DNA from: an uncultured Collinsella sp.
Lineage (GTDB): Bacteria; Actinomycetota; Coriobacteriia; Coriobacteriales; Coriobacteriaceae
Direction: 5' to 3'
Length of the DNA stretch: 64,000 nucleotides
Assembly (NCBI GenBank): GCA_900556415.1
Contig: USOU01000001.1
Location: forward strand, 114,558-178,557
In this document: positions 48,319 to 56,960 of the stretch, piece after piece
How positions within the stretch are numbered: the first letter of the stretch is position 1
How the letters are laid out: each line of letters begins with the position of its first letter
Program-made: the position numbers and the translations under genes
The notes under the pieces: generated by a model
Told to the model about the DNA's origin: nothing
Seen by the model: the letters and a program-made list of their open reading frames with translations, nothing else
Databases searched by the model: none

Positions 48319-50832
48319 CTATTTCGTCTTGCCGGTAATGAGCGTCTTAAGGCCTAGGCCGATCAGACCCAGTCCCATGCGCACGCGACCGGGGCGATGG
48401 CGCTCGATGGCCTTGGTCTTGCCAGCGGGCTTCTCGCGGCGGGCACTCTTCTCGGGTGCGGACTTGGTGACCTGCGGCTCGGGCTGAGGTGCAGGTGCAG
48501 GCTCGGGCTCAATGACGGTTGCCTGAACCTTCTGAACCTCGGGCGCGGCCGGCTGCTGTTTGGGCTCAGGCTGGGATGCGAGCGTGGGTTCTGCCTTGGC
48601 AGCTGCTTCCGGCTCGGCAATGGGCTCGACAACTGTCTCGCGCTCAACCTCGGCCCGAATAGCTTCCTCGGCCGCGTGCTCCTTTTCGTGTGCGCGCTGC
48701 TGCGCGGCGGACTCGGCGTTGCGATAGGCGCGCTCCAGCAGGGCTTCCTGCGAGTTGAAGGGCTTCTCGCCCTCTTTGCGCTCCACGGGAACCCAGGTGC
48801 CGTCACTCGTCAGACTGCGGGCCTTCACGTTGTCGCGCAGCTGCATGCCCATGTACTCGTGCACCAGGGCGCGGCAGGTGGGGTCGAGCACGGGGAAGGC
48901 GATCTCCACGCGGTGCTCGGTGTTGCGCGTCATCATGTCGGCCGAGCTCAGGTAGATCATGTCCGAGTCCACGCCAAAGGCATAGACGCGCGCATGCTCC
49001 AAAAAGCGTCCGACGATGGAGCGCACGTGCACGTTCTCGGTCTTGCCCGGAACACCGGGCTTGAGGCACGAGATACCGCGGATGATCATGTCCACGCGCA
49101 CGCCTGCGCACGATGCCTCGGCAATCTTGTCGATGACCTCGCGGTCGGTCAGCGAGTTGAGCTTAAAGAACACGCGGGCGGGCTCGCCGACAAGGGCGCG
49201 CTGAATCTCGCGGTCCAGGCCACGCATGATAAGCGGCTTGAGGCCGACCGGCGCCACGCCCAGGAAGCGGTAGTCGCCGCGCAGGTTGCCCAGCGACAGG
49301 TTGCGGAAGAACAGGTTGGCGTCCTCGCCGATACCGGGATGCGCGGTCATGAGCATAAAGTCGCTGTAGAGCTTGGCCGTCTTCTCGTTAAAGTTGCCGG
49401 TACCCAAAAGCGTCAGACGGGTAAGCGCCATGCCCTCGCGATAGGTGAGCTGGCAGATTTTGGAATGGCACTTAAAGCCCTCGGAGCCGTAGATAACGGT
49501 GCAGCCGGCCTCTTCCAGGCGCTCGGCCCATTCGATGTTGTTTTGCTCGTCAAAGCGGGCGCGGAGCTCCATGAGTACCGTGACCTCTTTGCCGTTTTCG
49601 GCGGCATCGATGAGCGACTCGCACAGGCGGCTTTGTTTGGCCACGCGGTAGAGCGTGATGCGCAGCGAGATGCACTCGGGGTCGTAAGCTGCTTCGTGCA
49701 CCAGGTCCAAGAACGGGTTCATGGCCTCGTAGGGGTAAAAGAGCAGCTTGTCGTGCTGCAGCACCTGCTCGCGGATGGAGCGGGTCATATCGATGGTGGG
49801 ATTGGGCTGCGGCTTAAACGGCGTAAAGAGCAGCTCGTTGCGGAGGTGCTCGGGAATCTTGCCCTCAATGCCAAAGACATAGCCCAGGTTGAGCGGGATA
49901 TCGCAGGTAAAAACCGAGCGGCGCGAAAGCTCGAGCGCCTTGCGGATAGTCTTGAGCGTTGCTTTTTCGAGCGAGCCCGATACGGCGAGCACTACCGGCT
50001 GCAGGCGCAGGCGCTTCTTGAGGATACGCTTCATGTGCTGGCGATAATCCTCTTCCTCCTCGACGCCCTCGCCGTCCGGGTCGATATCGGCATTGCGAGT
50101 GACGCGGATCAGCGCGCGGTCCAGCGGCTTATACGAGCCAAAGCAGCTATCCAGACAGGCGAGAATGACGTCCTCGAGCAAGATGTAGGAGTAAGTGCCA
50201 GTGGGCGAGGGGATCTCGACCACGCGGTTCATCGAGGCGGGAATCTCGATAAGGCCCAGCAGACTTTCCTCGTCGGTGACGCCGTCCAGGCCACAAGCCA
50301 GATAGAGCGCGCCGTTGCGCAGGTTGGGGAAGGGGTGGCGCGGGTCGATGACCAACGGCGAGATGACCGGCGATACGTAGGCCTGAAAGTAGCGGGTTAC
50401 AAAGGTGTGTTCCTCGGGCGTAAGCGAATCGATGCGGGCGCGGTGAACGCCCAGAGTGTCGAGATTGCCCTCGATGCTCTTAAAGATCGACTCCCAGCGG
50501 GTAAGGAGCCCAGGCAGCTCTGCCATGACGGCATCGACCTGCTCGGAGGCGGTCATATTGCTCTTGTTGTCGACAGGCTGTTTTTTGAGCTCTGCCAGAT
50601 CGGATAGGCCGCCCACGCGCACCATAAGGAATTCGTCGAGGTTGGACTCGAAGATCGAGACGAATTTAAGGCGCTCGAACAGCGGCACGGACTCATCGAA
50701 GGCCTCATCGAGCACGCGGTTGTCAAAGCGCAGCCAGCTGAGCTCTCGATTTTGCGTGTACGAGAAGTCGCGCGGCGGCTTGCGTAGCTTGGCGGCCTTT
50801 TGCTTCTTTTCGATTTTGCTCGGCATATGCAT
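48319..50832 (-). CDS. ppk1: Polyphosphate kinase 1 with Pro/Ala/Glu-rich C-terminal extension
   Basis: Polymerises the gamma-phosphate of ATP into polyphosphate. The 837-aa protein has the PPK1 N-terminal domain (YTQNRELSWLRFDNRVLDEA; FLMVRVGGLSDL), head domain, and the two PLD-like catalytic domains: FKCHSKICQLTYRE with the phosphorylated His, LGTGNFNEKTAKLYSD, and RFLEHARVYAFGVDSDMIYLSSADMM with the second His. After about residue 700 comes an added tail of about 130 residues rich in Ala, Glu and Pro (QPEPKQQPAAPEVQ) ending in a basic segment and a Gly/Leu-rich end, absent from standard PPK1. The start (MHMPSK) has no strong ribosome site; a second ATG lies 6 nt later. Confidence 0.93.
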   Translation of the reverse strand: MHMPSKIEKKQKAAKLRKPPRDFSYTQNRELSWLRFDNRVLDEAFDESVPLFERLKFVSIFESNLDEFLMVRVGGLSDLAELKKQPVDNKSNMTASEQVDAVMAELPGLLTRWESIFKSIEGNLDTLGVHRARIDSLTPEEHTFVTRYFQAYVSPVISPLVIDPRHPFPNLRNGALYLACGLDGVTDEESLLGLIEIPASMNRVVEIPSPTGTYSYILLEDVILACLDSCFGSYKPLDRALIRVTRNADIDPDGEGVEEEEDYRQHMKRILKKRLRLQPVVLAVSGSLEKATLKTIRKALELSRRSVFTCDIPLNLGYVFGIEGKIPEHLRNELLFTPFKPQPNPTIDMTRSIREQVLQHDKLLFYPYEAMNPFLDLVHEAAYDPECISLRITLYRVAKQSRLCESLIDAAENGKEVTVLMELRARFDEQNNIEWAERLEEAGCTVIYGSEGFKCHSKICQLTYREGMALTRLTLLGTGNFNEKTAKLYSDFMLMTAHPGIGEDANLFFRNLSLGNLRGDYRFLGVAPVGLKPLIMRGLDREIQRALVGEPARVFFKLNSLTDREVIDKIAEASCAGVRVDMIIRGISCLKPGVPGKTENVHVRSIVGRFLEHARVYAFGVDSDMIYLSSADMMTRNTEHRVEIAFPVLDPTCRALVHEYMGMQLRDNVKARSLTSDGTWVPVERKEGEKPFNSQEALLERAYRNAESAAQQRAHEKEHAAEEAIRAEVERETVVEPIAEPEAAAKAEPTLASQPEPKQQPAAPEVQKVQATVIEPEPAPAPQPEPQVTKSAPEKSARREKPAGKTKAIERHRPGRVRMGLGLIGLGLKTLITGKTK

Positions 50833-51230
50833 CTGTCCGTTCAGTCCCTACAGGGGACGGTAGCCTAACACTATTCCCTATTGTCTCAATTTAGTCGACC
50901 TATGGCGCGGACGTATCGCACGAACGGTATCTTTACCTACTTCTTACGCTGACGAGCGAAGCACTAACGTTCGATGCTTTGAGCAAGCGATCTATATCCT
51001 CACTCAACTGGTGAGAATGTATGAATAAGAATGATAGCAAGCTGAATATAATCGAATGTAGGTCGAATCGATGGCAAGCGTCATTTATATGCAGAAAACC
51101 GTTTTCGATATGCAATTTTGAATCATGGATAACTTTGAGTGTTCAATCTTGATTTCCTAGAAAAATAACGTTTACCTAGGAAAATCTGCTTTACGAAACT
51201 GAAGTGCATCATGGGAAATCATATGCGATA
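50833..51230. other. AT-rich intergenic region upstream of the first arcA
   Basis: No coding region is seen. From about 51020 onward it aligns without net indels, at an offset of 3090 bp, with the region before the second arcA (for example ATGCAATTT at 51110 and 54200), although the sequences differ at many positions. Isolated GAACGGT and CCGTTT motifs occur. Confidence 0.6.
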
Positions 51231-51232
51231 TA

Positions 51233-51259
51233 CCGTTCATCGTACTTTGCTGACCGTTC
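51233..51259 (+). promoter_or_regulatory. CCGTTC direct repeat, 21-bp period, upstream of arcA copy 1
   Basis: CCGTTC occurs at 51233-51238 and 51254-51259, exactly two helical turns apart, the second extended as CCGTTCGGGGGC. A possible -10 GGATATAAC lies about 30 bp downstream. The same spacing is kept upstream of the second arcA, pointing to an activator site. Confidence 0.6.
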
Positions 51260-51380
51260 GGGGGCGAGGTGGAATTGCGGGTGGAAATTGGATATAACTA
51301 GAGCTGTCAGCAAGCAGCGTCCCGTATGGAGGGGCGCTGATACATTCGGCCAGTAAGGCCCGAAAGAAAGGTAGGAGGCC

Positions 51381-52622
51381 ATGACGAAAGGTCTGCACGT
51401 GCCTTCCGAGATCGGCAAGCTCAGGAAGGTCTGCCTGCACCGTCCCGGCGACGAGCTCCTCAACCTGCCGCCCGACGAGCTCGAGCGACTCCTGTTCGAC
51501 GACGTCCCGTTCCTGGAGGTCGCACAGCAGGAGCACGACACCTTCGCCCAGATCCTGAGGGACCAGGGCGTCGAGGTCCTCTATCTGGAGAACCTCGTCG
51601 CTGAGGTGTTCGACCAGGTCCCCGGCGCCCGCGCCGAGTTCACCGACCAGTACATCGCCGAGGCCGGCATCCGCGGCCAGCACATGCCGCAGATCGTCCG
51701 CGAGAAGCTTGACTCCATCGAGGACAACCTCGAGTTCGTCAAGAAGACCATGGCCGGCATGACCAAGGCCGAGATCGACATGCCCCTCACGGCGTCCACG
51801 ACCCTCGACTCCCTGGTCAACTCCGAGTCCGAGTCCGACCTGATCATCGACCCGATGCCCAACCTCTACTTCACCCGCGACCCGTTCGCGGTCGTCGGCG
51901 AGGGCGTCAACCTCAACCGCATGTACTCGGTCACCCGCAACCGCGAGACCCTGTACGGCAAGTACATCTTCAAGTACCACCCCGACTACAAGGACGTCTC
52001 GCTGTACTTCCGCCGCGACTGCCAGTTCCACACCGAGGGCGGCGACGTGCTGAACATCAACGAGAAGACCCTCGCCGTCGGCATCTCCCAGCGCACCCAG
52101 GCCGCCGCGATCGACATCATGGCCCAGAACATCTTCTGGAACTCCGACTCCAAGGTCGAGCGCATCCTGGCCTTCGACATCCCGGTCTCGCGCGCCTTCA
52201 TGCACCTCGACACGGTCTTCACCCAGATCGACGTCGATAAGTTCACGATCCACCCCGCCATCATGGGCACCCTGCGCGTCTACGAGCTGACCGCCGGCAA
52301 GAACCCGGGCGACGTGAACATCCGCCTGATCGAGGACACCCTCGAGCACGTCCTGGAGGACGCCACCGGCGTCGACCAGGTCAAGCTGATCCCCTGCGGC
52401 GGCGGCGACCCGATCGCGGCCTCCCGCGAGCAGTGGAACGACGGCTCCAACACCCTGTGCGTCGAGCCCGGCAAGATCTGCGTCTACGCCCGCAACACCG
52501 TCACCAACGACGTGCTGTACAAGGAGGGCCTGGACCTTCTCGTCGTGCCCTCCGCCGAGCTCTCCCGCGGCCGCGGCGGCCCGCGCTGCATGAGCATGCC
52601 TTTCTGGCGCGAGGACCTCTAA
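51381..52622 (+). CDS. arcA: Arginine deiminase, copy 1
   Basis: Hydrolyses arginine to citrulline and ammonia. The 413-aa protein has the family's FTRDPFAVVGEG (Asp of the guanidinium site), the HTEGGDVLNIN motif (His and Glu), the conserved MHLDTVFTQID region, and the C-terminal RGGPRCMSMPF with the nucleophilic Cys about 11 residues from the end. ATG preceded by GTAGGAGGCC. Codon use is extremely C/G-ended, as in highly expressed genes. It differs from the second copy by a single visible synonymous base (T at 52601, C at the second copy). It lies upstream of an aminotransferase and has its own terminator. Confidence 0.97.
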   Translation: MTKGLHVPSEIGKLRKVCLHRPGDELLNLPPDELERLLFDDVPFLEVAQQEHDTFAQILRDQGVEVLYLENLVAEVFDQVPGARAEFTDQYIAEAGIRGQHMPQIVREKLDSIEDNLEFVKKTMAGMTKAEIDMPLTASTTLDSLVNSESESDLIIDPMPNLYFTRDPFAVVGEGVNLNRMYSVTRNRETLYGKYIFKYHPDYKDVSLYFRRDCQFHTEGGDVLNINEKTLAVGISQRTQAAAIDIMAQNIFWNSDSKVERILAFDIPVSRAFMHLDTVFTQIDVDKFTIHPAIMGTLRVYELTAGKNPGDVNIRLIEDTLEHVLEDATGVDQVKLIPCGGGDPIAASREQWNDGSNTLCVEPGKICVYARNTVTNDVLYKEGLDLLVVPSAELSRGRGGPRCMSMPFWREDL

Positions 52623-52684
52623 GGTTTTCAAAGACCCGTACAGGTCTTAAAACAAACGTCTAACTGCCATTAGATGTCTCCCAT

Positions 52685-52720
52685 TGGGGCGGTGCGGATC
52701 TTTCGCGCCGCCCCATTCTT
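52685..52720 (+). terminator. Terminator after arcA copy 1
   Basis: GGGGCGGTGCG and CGCGCCGCCCC pair (one mismatch region) around 7 nt, followed by ATTCTTG. Confidence 0.75.
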
Positions 52721-52772
52721 GTATGAGGAGCGTCAACACGATTGGACGACCGCTTTTGTAAGGAGCTTGGCC

Positions 52773-53897
52773 ATGGATATCAAGACGATCGGCGTTGAGG
52801 AATGGCTTAACGTTTGGGAAAAGAGCGCTACGTGGGATATCGCCCAGTCGACGATCTCCTCGCTTACCATGGGCGAGCTGCGCGCGCTCGACGACCAAGA
52901 TGGAGCCACGTTCTACGAGCGCCTGGACCGCGAGAAGATGAACTACGGCTGGATCGAGGGCTCGCCCGACTTTAAGACAGAGGTCGCCAAGCTATATCGT
53001 CGCGAGGTCAATCCCGACCACATTCTGCAGACTAACGGCTGCACGGGCGCCAACCTTAACGCCATCATGGCCGTGGTCGAGCCCGGGGACCATGTCATCG
53101 CCGAGTGGCCCACCTACGCGCCGCTCTACGAGATTCCGCGTACGCTGGGTGCCGAGGTTGAGTACTGGGAGCTTCGCGAGGAGCTTGGCTGGAAGCCCGA
53201 TATCGAGGAGCTCAAGCGCCTGGTGCGTCCCAATACCAAGCTCATCTGCATCAACAACGCATCGAACCCCATCGGAACGGTGCTCGATGCCGACACGCTC
53301 GGCCAGATTGCCGAGATCGCCCGCTCGGTTGGCGCCTATGTGCTGTGCGACGAGGTGTACCTGCCGCTTGAGAACACCGAGGATTTTATGTCGATGGCCG
53401 ATGTGTACGAGAAAGCCATCGTTACCAACTCGGTGTCCAAGACCTATTCGACGCCTGCGGCCCGCGTGGGCTGGGTTGTGGCAGACGAAGAGGTATCTAA
53501 CCGCATTCGCACCTACCGCGACTACACCATGATTTGCGGTGGCGTGTTCAACGACGCCCTAGCGACCTATGTGCTCGAGCACAAAGACAAGATTCTCGAG
53601 CGCAACCGCAGGATCGTGTTTGGCAACCGCGATATCGCGCAGGCTTGGATCGACACGCAGCATCGTGTCTCCTGGACGGCCCCACAGGGTGTGTCCACCT
53701 CGTATATCCAGCTGGACATTCCCGAGCATGACGAGGAGTTCTGCAAGCGCCTGCTGGCCGAGAGGGGAGTGCTGCTGGTTCCCGGTAGCCGCTTTGAACT
53801 TCCCTGCGGCGCGCGCCTGGGTTACTGCGCGAGCGAGGACGTTCTTCGCGAGGGCTTAAGGCTTTTGGGCGAGGCCCTGGCGGAGTTCGATTGCTAG
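52773..53897 (+). CDS. PLP-dependent aminotransferase (class I/II) within the arc locus
   Basis: A 374-aa fold-I PLP enzyme. QTNGCTGANLNAI binds the cofactor phosphate, LICINNASNPIGTVLD is the usual NNPNNPTG motif in altered form, CDEVYLPL holds the PLP Asp/Tyr, TNSVSKTYSTPAARVGW contains the Schiff-base Lys, and PGSRFELP near the C-terminus carries the carboxylate-binding Arg. ATG at 52773 follows AAGGAGC. It lies between two arginine deiminase copies and is followed by a terminator. Distant relatives include capreomycidine-synthase-like enzymes that act on arginine derivatives; general amino-acid transamination is equally possible. Confidence 0.82.
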   Translation: MDIKTIGVEEWLNVWEKSATWDIAQSTISSLTMGELRALDDQDGATFYERLDREKMNYGWIEGSPDFKTEVAKLYRREVNPDHILQTNGCTGANLNAIMAVVEPGDHVIAEWPTYAPLYEIPRTLGAEVEYWELREELGWKPDIEELKRLVRPNTKLICINNASNPIGTVLDADTLGQIAEIARSVGAYVLCDEVYLPLENTEDFMSMADVYEKAIVTNSVSKTYSTPAARVGWVVADEEVSNRIRTYRDYTMICGGVFNDALATYVLEHKDKILERNRRIVFGNRDIAQAWIDTQHRVSWTAPQGVSTSYIQLDIPEHDEEFCKRLLAERGVLLVPGSRFELPCGARLGYCASEDVLREGLRLLGEALAEFDC

Positions 53898-53951
53898 GAT
53901 CCCGGCTCCCTTCGAAGGCCGTATTCAAATTGGTCGACGATAATCGAAAAT

Positions 53952-53985
53952 GGACCTGTTTCCCTAGGGGATCGGGTCCGTTTTT
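53952..53985 (+). terminator. Terminator after the aminotransferase gene
   Basis: GGACC...GGTCC outer stem with an inner CCC/GGG stem, followed by GTTTTTC. Confidence 0.8.
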
Positions 53986-54320
53986 CTATACCGAGAAGTC
54001 AAGTTGTTACAAATGAGGCAGTGAGGCGAGCCGATATCCGCTGGGCCTTATACTGAGCTTCCGGTGAACGGTACCAAGCATCTGGTAAACGGTAACTTGT
54101 AATCAGAAAATGAATAGGACAAACTTTTTTCTGAATAAAAATGAAAATGGTTGAGACGCGGTATGAATCGCTAATTCTATTCATAGCTTTATTAGAAATA
54201 TGCAATTTGAGGATGGTTTAACAAAGTTTAGTTCCATTTGCTATTTGGATTGAAAACGCGTTTAAGCACGTAAATAAACTTTATTAAATCAAAGTGTGCC
54301 ATGCGTGAAGTATATGTGTA
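53986..54320. other. AT-rich intergenic region upstream of the second arcA, with inverted CGTTAC-type sites
   Basis: No gene is seen. GTGAACGGT (54064-54072) and GTAAACGGT (54085-54093) are 21 bp apart, the same motif and period as near the promoter but on the opposite strand. The rest is AT-rich and, from about 54110, colinear with the region before arcA copy 1. Confidence 0.55.
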
Positions 54321-54322
54321 TG

Positions 54323-54349
54323 CCGTTCACCCCCTATAAAAAACCGTTC
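54323..54349 (+). promoter_or_regulatory. CCGTTC direct repeat, 21-bp period, upstream of arcA copy 2
   Basis: CCGTTC at 54323-54328 and 54344-54349, the second again extended as CCGTTCGGGGGC, with GGATATAAA about 30 bp downstream as possible -10. Spacer sequence differs completely from the copy-1 site, so the motif itself is conserved. Confidence 0.6.
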
Positions 54350-54470
54350 GGGGGCAAGGTGGAAGTATGGGCTGATTTTGGATATAAATATGTCGTCAGC
54401 AATAACGCCTCACACGGAGGGGCGCTAACGAATCGGCCCTGACAGGGGCCCGAAAGAAAGGTAGGAGGCC

Positions 54471-55712
54471 ATGACGAAAGGTCTGCACGTGCCTTCCGAG
54501 ATCGGCAAGCTCAGGAAGGTCTGCCTGCACCGTCCCGGCGACGAGCTCCTCAACCTGCCGCCCGACGAGCTCGAGCGACTCCTGTTCGACGACGTCCCGT
54601 TCCTGGAGGTCGCACAGCAGGAGCACGACACCTTCGCCCAGATCCTGAGGGACCAGGGCGTCGAGGTCCTCTATCTGGAGAACCTCGTCGCTGAGGTGTT
54701 CGACCAGGTCCCCGGCGCCCGCGCCGAGTTCACCGACCAGTACATCGCCGAGGCCGGCATCCGCGGCCAGCACATGCCGCAGATCGTCCGCGAGAAGCTT
54801 GACTCCATCGAGGACAACCTCGAGTTCGTCAAGAAGACCATGGCCGGCATGACCAAGGCCGAGATCGACATGCCCCTCACGGCGTCCACGACCCTCGACT
54901 CCCTGGTCAACTCCGAGTCCGAGTCCGACCTGATCATCGACCCGATGCCCAACCTCTACTTCACCCGCGACCCGTTCGCGGTCGTCGGCGAGGGCGTCAA
55001 CCTCAACCGCATGTACTCGGTCACCCGCAACCGCGAGACCCTGTACGGCAAGTACATCTTCAAGTACCACCCCGACTACAAGGACGTCTCGCTGTACTTC
55101 CGCCGCGACTGCCAGTTCCACACCGAGGGCGGCGACGTGCTGAACATCAACGAGAAGACCCTCGCCGTCGGCATCTCCCAGCGCACCCAGGCCGCCGCGA
55201 TCGACATCATGGCCCAGAACATCTTCTGGAACTCCGACTCCAAGGTCGAGCGCATCCTGGCCTTCGACATCCCGGTCTCGCGCGCCTTCATGCACCTCGA
55301 CACGGTCTTCACCCAGATCGACGTCGATAAGTTCACGATCCACCCCGCCATCATGGGCACCCTGCGCGTCTACGAGCTGACCGCCGGCAAGAACCCGGGC
55401 GACGTGAACATCCGCCTGATCGAGGACACCCTCGAGCACGTCCTGGAGGACGCCACCGGCGTCGACCAGGTCAAGCTGATCCCCTGCGGCGGCGGCGACC
55501 CGATCGCGGCCTCCCGCGAGCAGTGGAACGACGGCTCCAACACCCTGTGCGTCGAGCCCGGCAAGATCTGCGTCTACGCCCGCAACACCGTCACCAACGA
55601 CGTGCTGTACAAGGAGGGCCTGGACCTTCTCGTCGTGCCCTCCGCCGAGCTCTCCCGCGGCCGCGGCGGCCCGCGCTGCATGAGCATGCCCTTCTGGCGC
55701 GAGGACCTCTAA
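54471..55712 (+). CDS. arcA: Arginine deiminase, copy 2
   Basis: Protein identical to copy 1 (413 aa; same FTRDP, HTEGGDV and C-terminal Cys motifs). The nucleotide sequence is identical over the coding region except one synonymous third position near the end. The last approximately 25 nt before the ATG are also shared, whereas the DNA further upstream and after the stop differs. It heads the operon-like stretch arcA, argF, YfcC-type carrier and is followed by a hairpin rather than running directly into argF. Confidence 0.97.
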   Translation: MTKGLHVPSEIGKLRKVCLHRPGDELLNLPPDELERLLFDDVPFLEVAQQEHDTFAQILRDQGVEVLYLENLVAEVFDQVPGARAEFTDQYIAEAGIRGQHMPQIVREKLDSIEDNLEFVKKTMAGMTKAEIDMPLTASTTLDSLVNSESESDLIIDPMPNLYFTRDPFAVVGEGVNLNRMYSVTRNRETLYGKYIFKYHPDYKDVSLYFRRDCQFHTEGGDVLNINEKTLAVGISQRTQAAAIDIMAQNIFWNSDSKVERILAFDIPVSRAFMHLDTVFTQIDVDKFTIHPAIMGTLRVYELTAGKNPGDVNIRLIEDTLEHVLEDATGVDQVKLIPCGGGDPIAASREQWNDGSNTLCVEPGKICVYARNTVTNDVLYKEGLDLLVVPSAELSRGRGGPRCMSMPFWREDL

Positions 55713-55724
55713 GTCTTTCCGTTT

Positions 55725-55752
55725 CCGGTGCGGTCCCCCTACAACCGCACCG
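55725..55752 (+). terminator. Hairpin between arcA copy 2 and argF
   Basis: CCGGTGCGGT and ACCGCACCGG pair perfectly around 8 nt and are followed by TTTCG. It may terminate partially or stabilise the upstream mRNA. Confidence 0.7.
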
Positions 55753-55817
55753 GTTTCGCCCGTCAAACGGGCAACACTAATACTTACGTAATTCATTTAA
55801 TCGAAAGGAAACGAACC

Positions 55818-56813
55818 ATGGGTGTTAACCTCTCCGGCCGTAGCTTCCTCAAGCTCCTCGACCTCACCACCGAGGAGATCGAGTACCTGCTCAAGCTTTC
55901 CAAGAACTTCAAGGACATGAAGCGCGCTGGCGTTCCGCACCGCTATCTCGAGGGCAAGAACATCGTTCTGCTCTTCCAGAAGACCTCCACTCGTACCCGC
56001 TGCGCCTTCGAGGTCGGCGGCATGGATCTGGGCATGGGCGTTACCTACCTCGATCCCGGTTCGTCGCAGATGGGCAAGAAGGAGTCCATCGAGGACACCG
56101 CTCGCGTTCTCGGCCGCATGTATGACGGCATCGAGTTCCGTGGCTTTGCCCAGGACGACGTCGAGGAGCTCGCCGCTAAGTCCGGCGTGCCCGTGTGGAA
56201 CGGCCTTACCACTGAGTGGCACCCCACCCAGATGCTCGCCGATATCCTGACCGTCCAGGAGAACTTCAACTACGACATCAAGGGCAAGACCCTCGTCTTC
56301 ATGGGCGACTGCAAGAACAACGTCGCTCGTTCCCTCATGGTCGTCTGCTCCAAGCTCGGCATGAACTTCGTGGCCTGCGGCCCCGAGGAGTGCATGCCCG
56401 CTGACGACGTCATCGAGGCCTGCAAGCCCATCGCCGAGGCCAACGGCTGCACCATCAAGCTGACCACCGACGTCAAGGACGGCGTCACCGGTGCCGACGT
56501 TATCTACACCGACGTGTGGGTCTCCATGGGCGAGCCTGACGAGGTCTGGGCCGAGCGCATCGCTCAGCTCACCCCGTATCGTGTCACCTCCGAGGTCATG
56601 GCTATGGCCAACCCGGGTGCCATCTTCCTGCACTGTCTGCCCAGCTTCCACGACACCAACACCACCATTGGCGCCGAGAAGTGCGAGCAGTTCGGCATCA
56701 CCGAGCAGGAGGTCACCGACGAGGTCTTCGAGAGCCCCGCATCCAAGGTCTTCGACGAGGCCGAGAACCGCATGCACACCATCAAGGCTGTCATGTACGC
56801 CACGCTCAAGTAA
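55818..56813 (+). CDS. arcB: Ornithine carbamoyltransferase (catabolic)
   Basis: Cleaves citrulline with phosphate to ornithine and carbamoyl phosphate in the arginine deiminase pathway. The 331-aa protein has [15 protein letters not shown] (carbamoyl-phosphate loop STRTR), [26 protein letters not shown] (HPTQ), [21 protein letters not shown] and [10 protein letters not shown] (HCLP). The start ATG at 55818 follows GAAAGGAAACG; the frame is open further upstream but overlaps the hairpin. Location behind arcA and before the carrier supports the catabolic direction, though the sequence alone does not separate argF from arcB. Confidence 0.95.
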   Translation: MGVNLSGRSFLKLLDLTTEEIEYLLKLSKNFKDMKRAGVPHRYLEGKNIVLLFQKTSTRTRCAFEVGGMDLGMGVTYLDPGSSQMGKKESIEDTARVLGRMYDGIEFRGFAQDDVEELAAKSGVPVWNGLTTEWHPTQMLADILTVQENFNYDIKGKTLVFMGDCKNNVARSLMVVCSKLGMNFVACGPEECMPADDVIEACKPIAEANGCTIKLTTDVKDGVTGADVIYTDVWVSMGEPDEVWAERIAQLTPYRVTSEVMAMANPGAIFLHCLPSFHDTNTTIGAEKCEQFGITEQEVTDEVFESPASKVFDEAENRMHTIKAVMYATLK

Positions 56814-56829
56814 GAGCATCTAGCATCTC

Positions 56830-56859
56830 GCTCGGGGTGTATTACTGCACACCCCGAGC
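56830..56859 (+). terminator. Hairpin after arcB
   Basis: GCTCGGGGTGT and ACACCCCGAGC pair perfectly around 8 nt, followed by GGCTTTG. Confidence 0.75.
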
Positions 56860-56960
56860 GGCTTTGTCTGGTAAATATCTCGCACCAGGCGGCAGGCACG
56901 GCACGGAAGAGCCGCTTCGGGCGAGATCAGTAAATGATTTATGAAGGGGGGATGAGAACT

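Noticed and set aside
51381..55712. arcA duplication as a pure assembly artefact
   Set aside because: Flanks differ, the intervening genes are unique and one synonymous base distinguishes the copies; a collapse or copy error is still not excluded without long reads.
54396..55796. A 466-codon minus-strand frame opposite each arcA
   Set aside because: Exact mirror of the arcA codon pattern; present in both copies only because the genes are identical.
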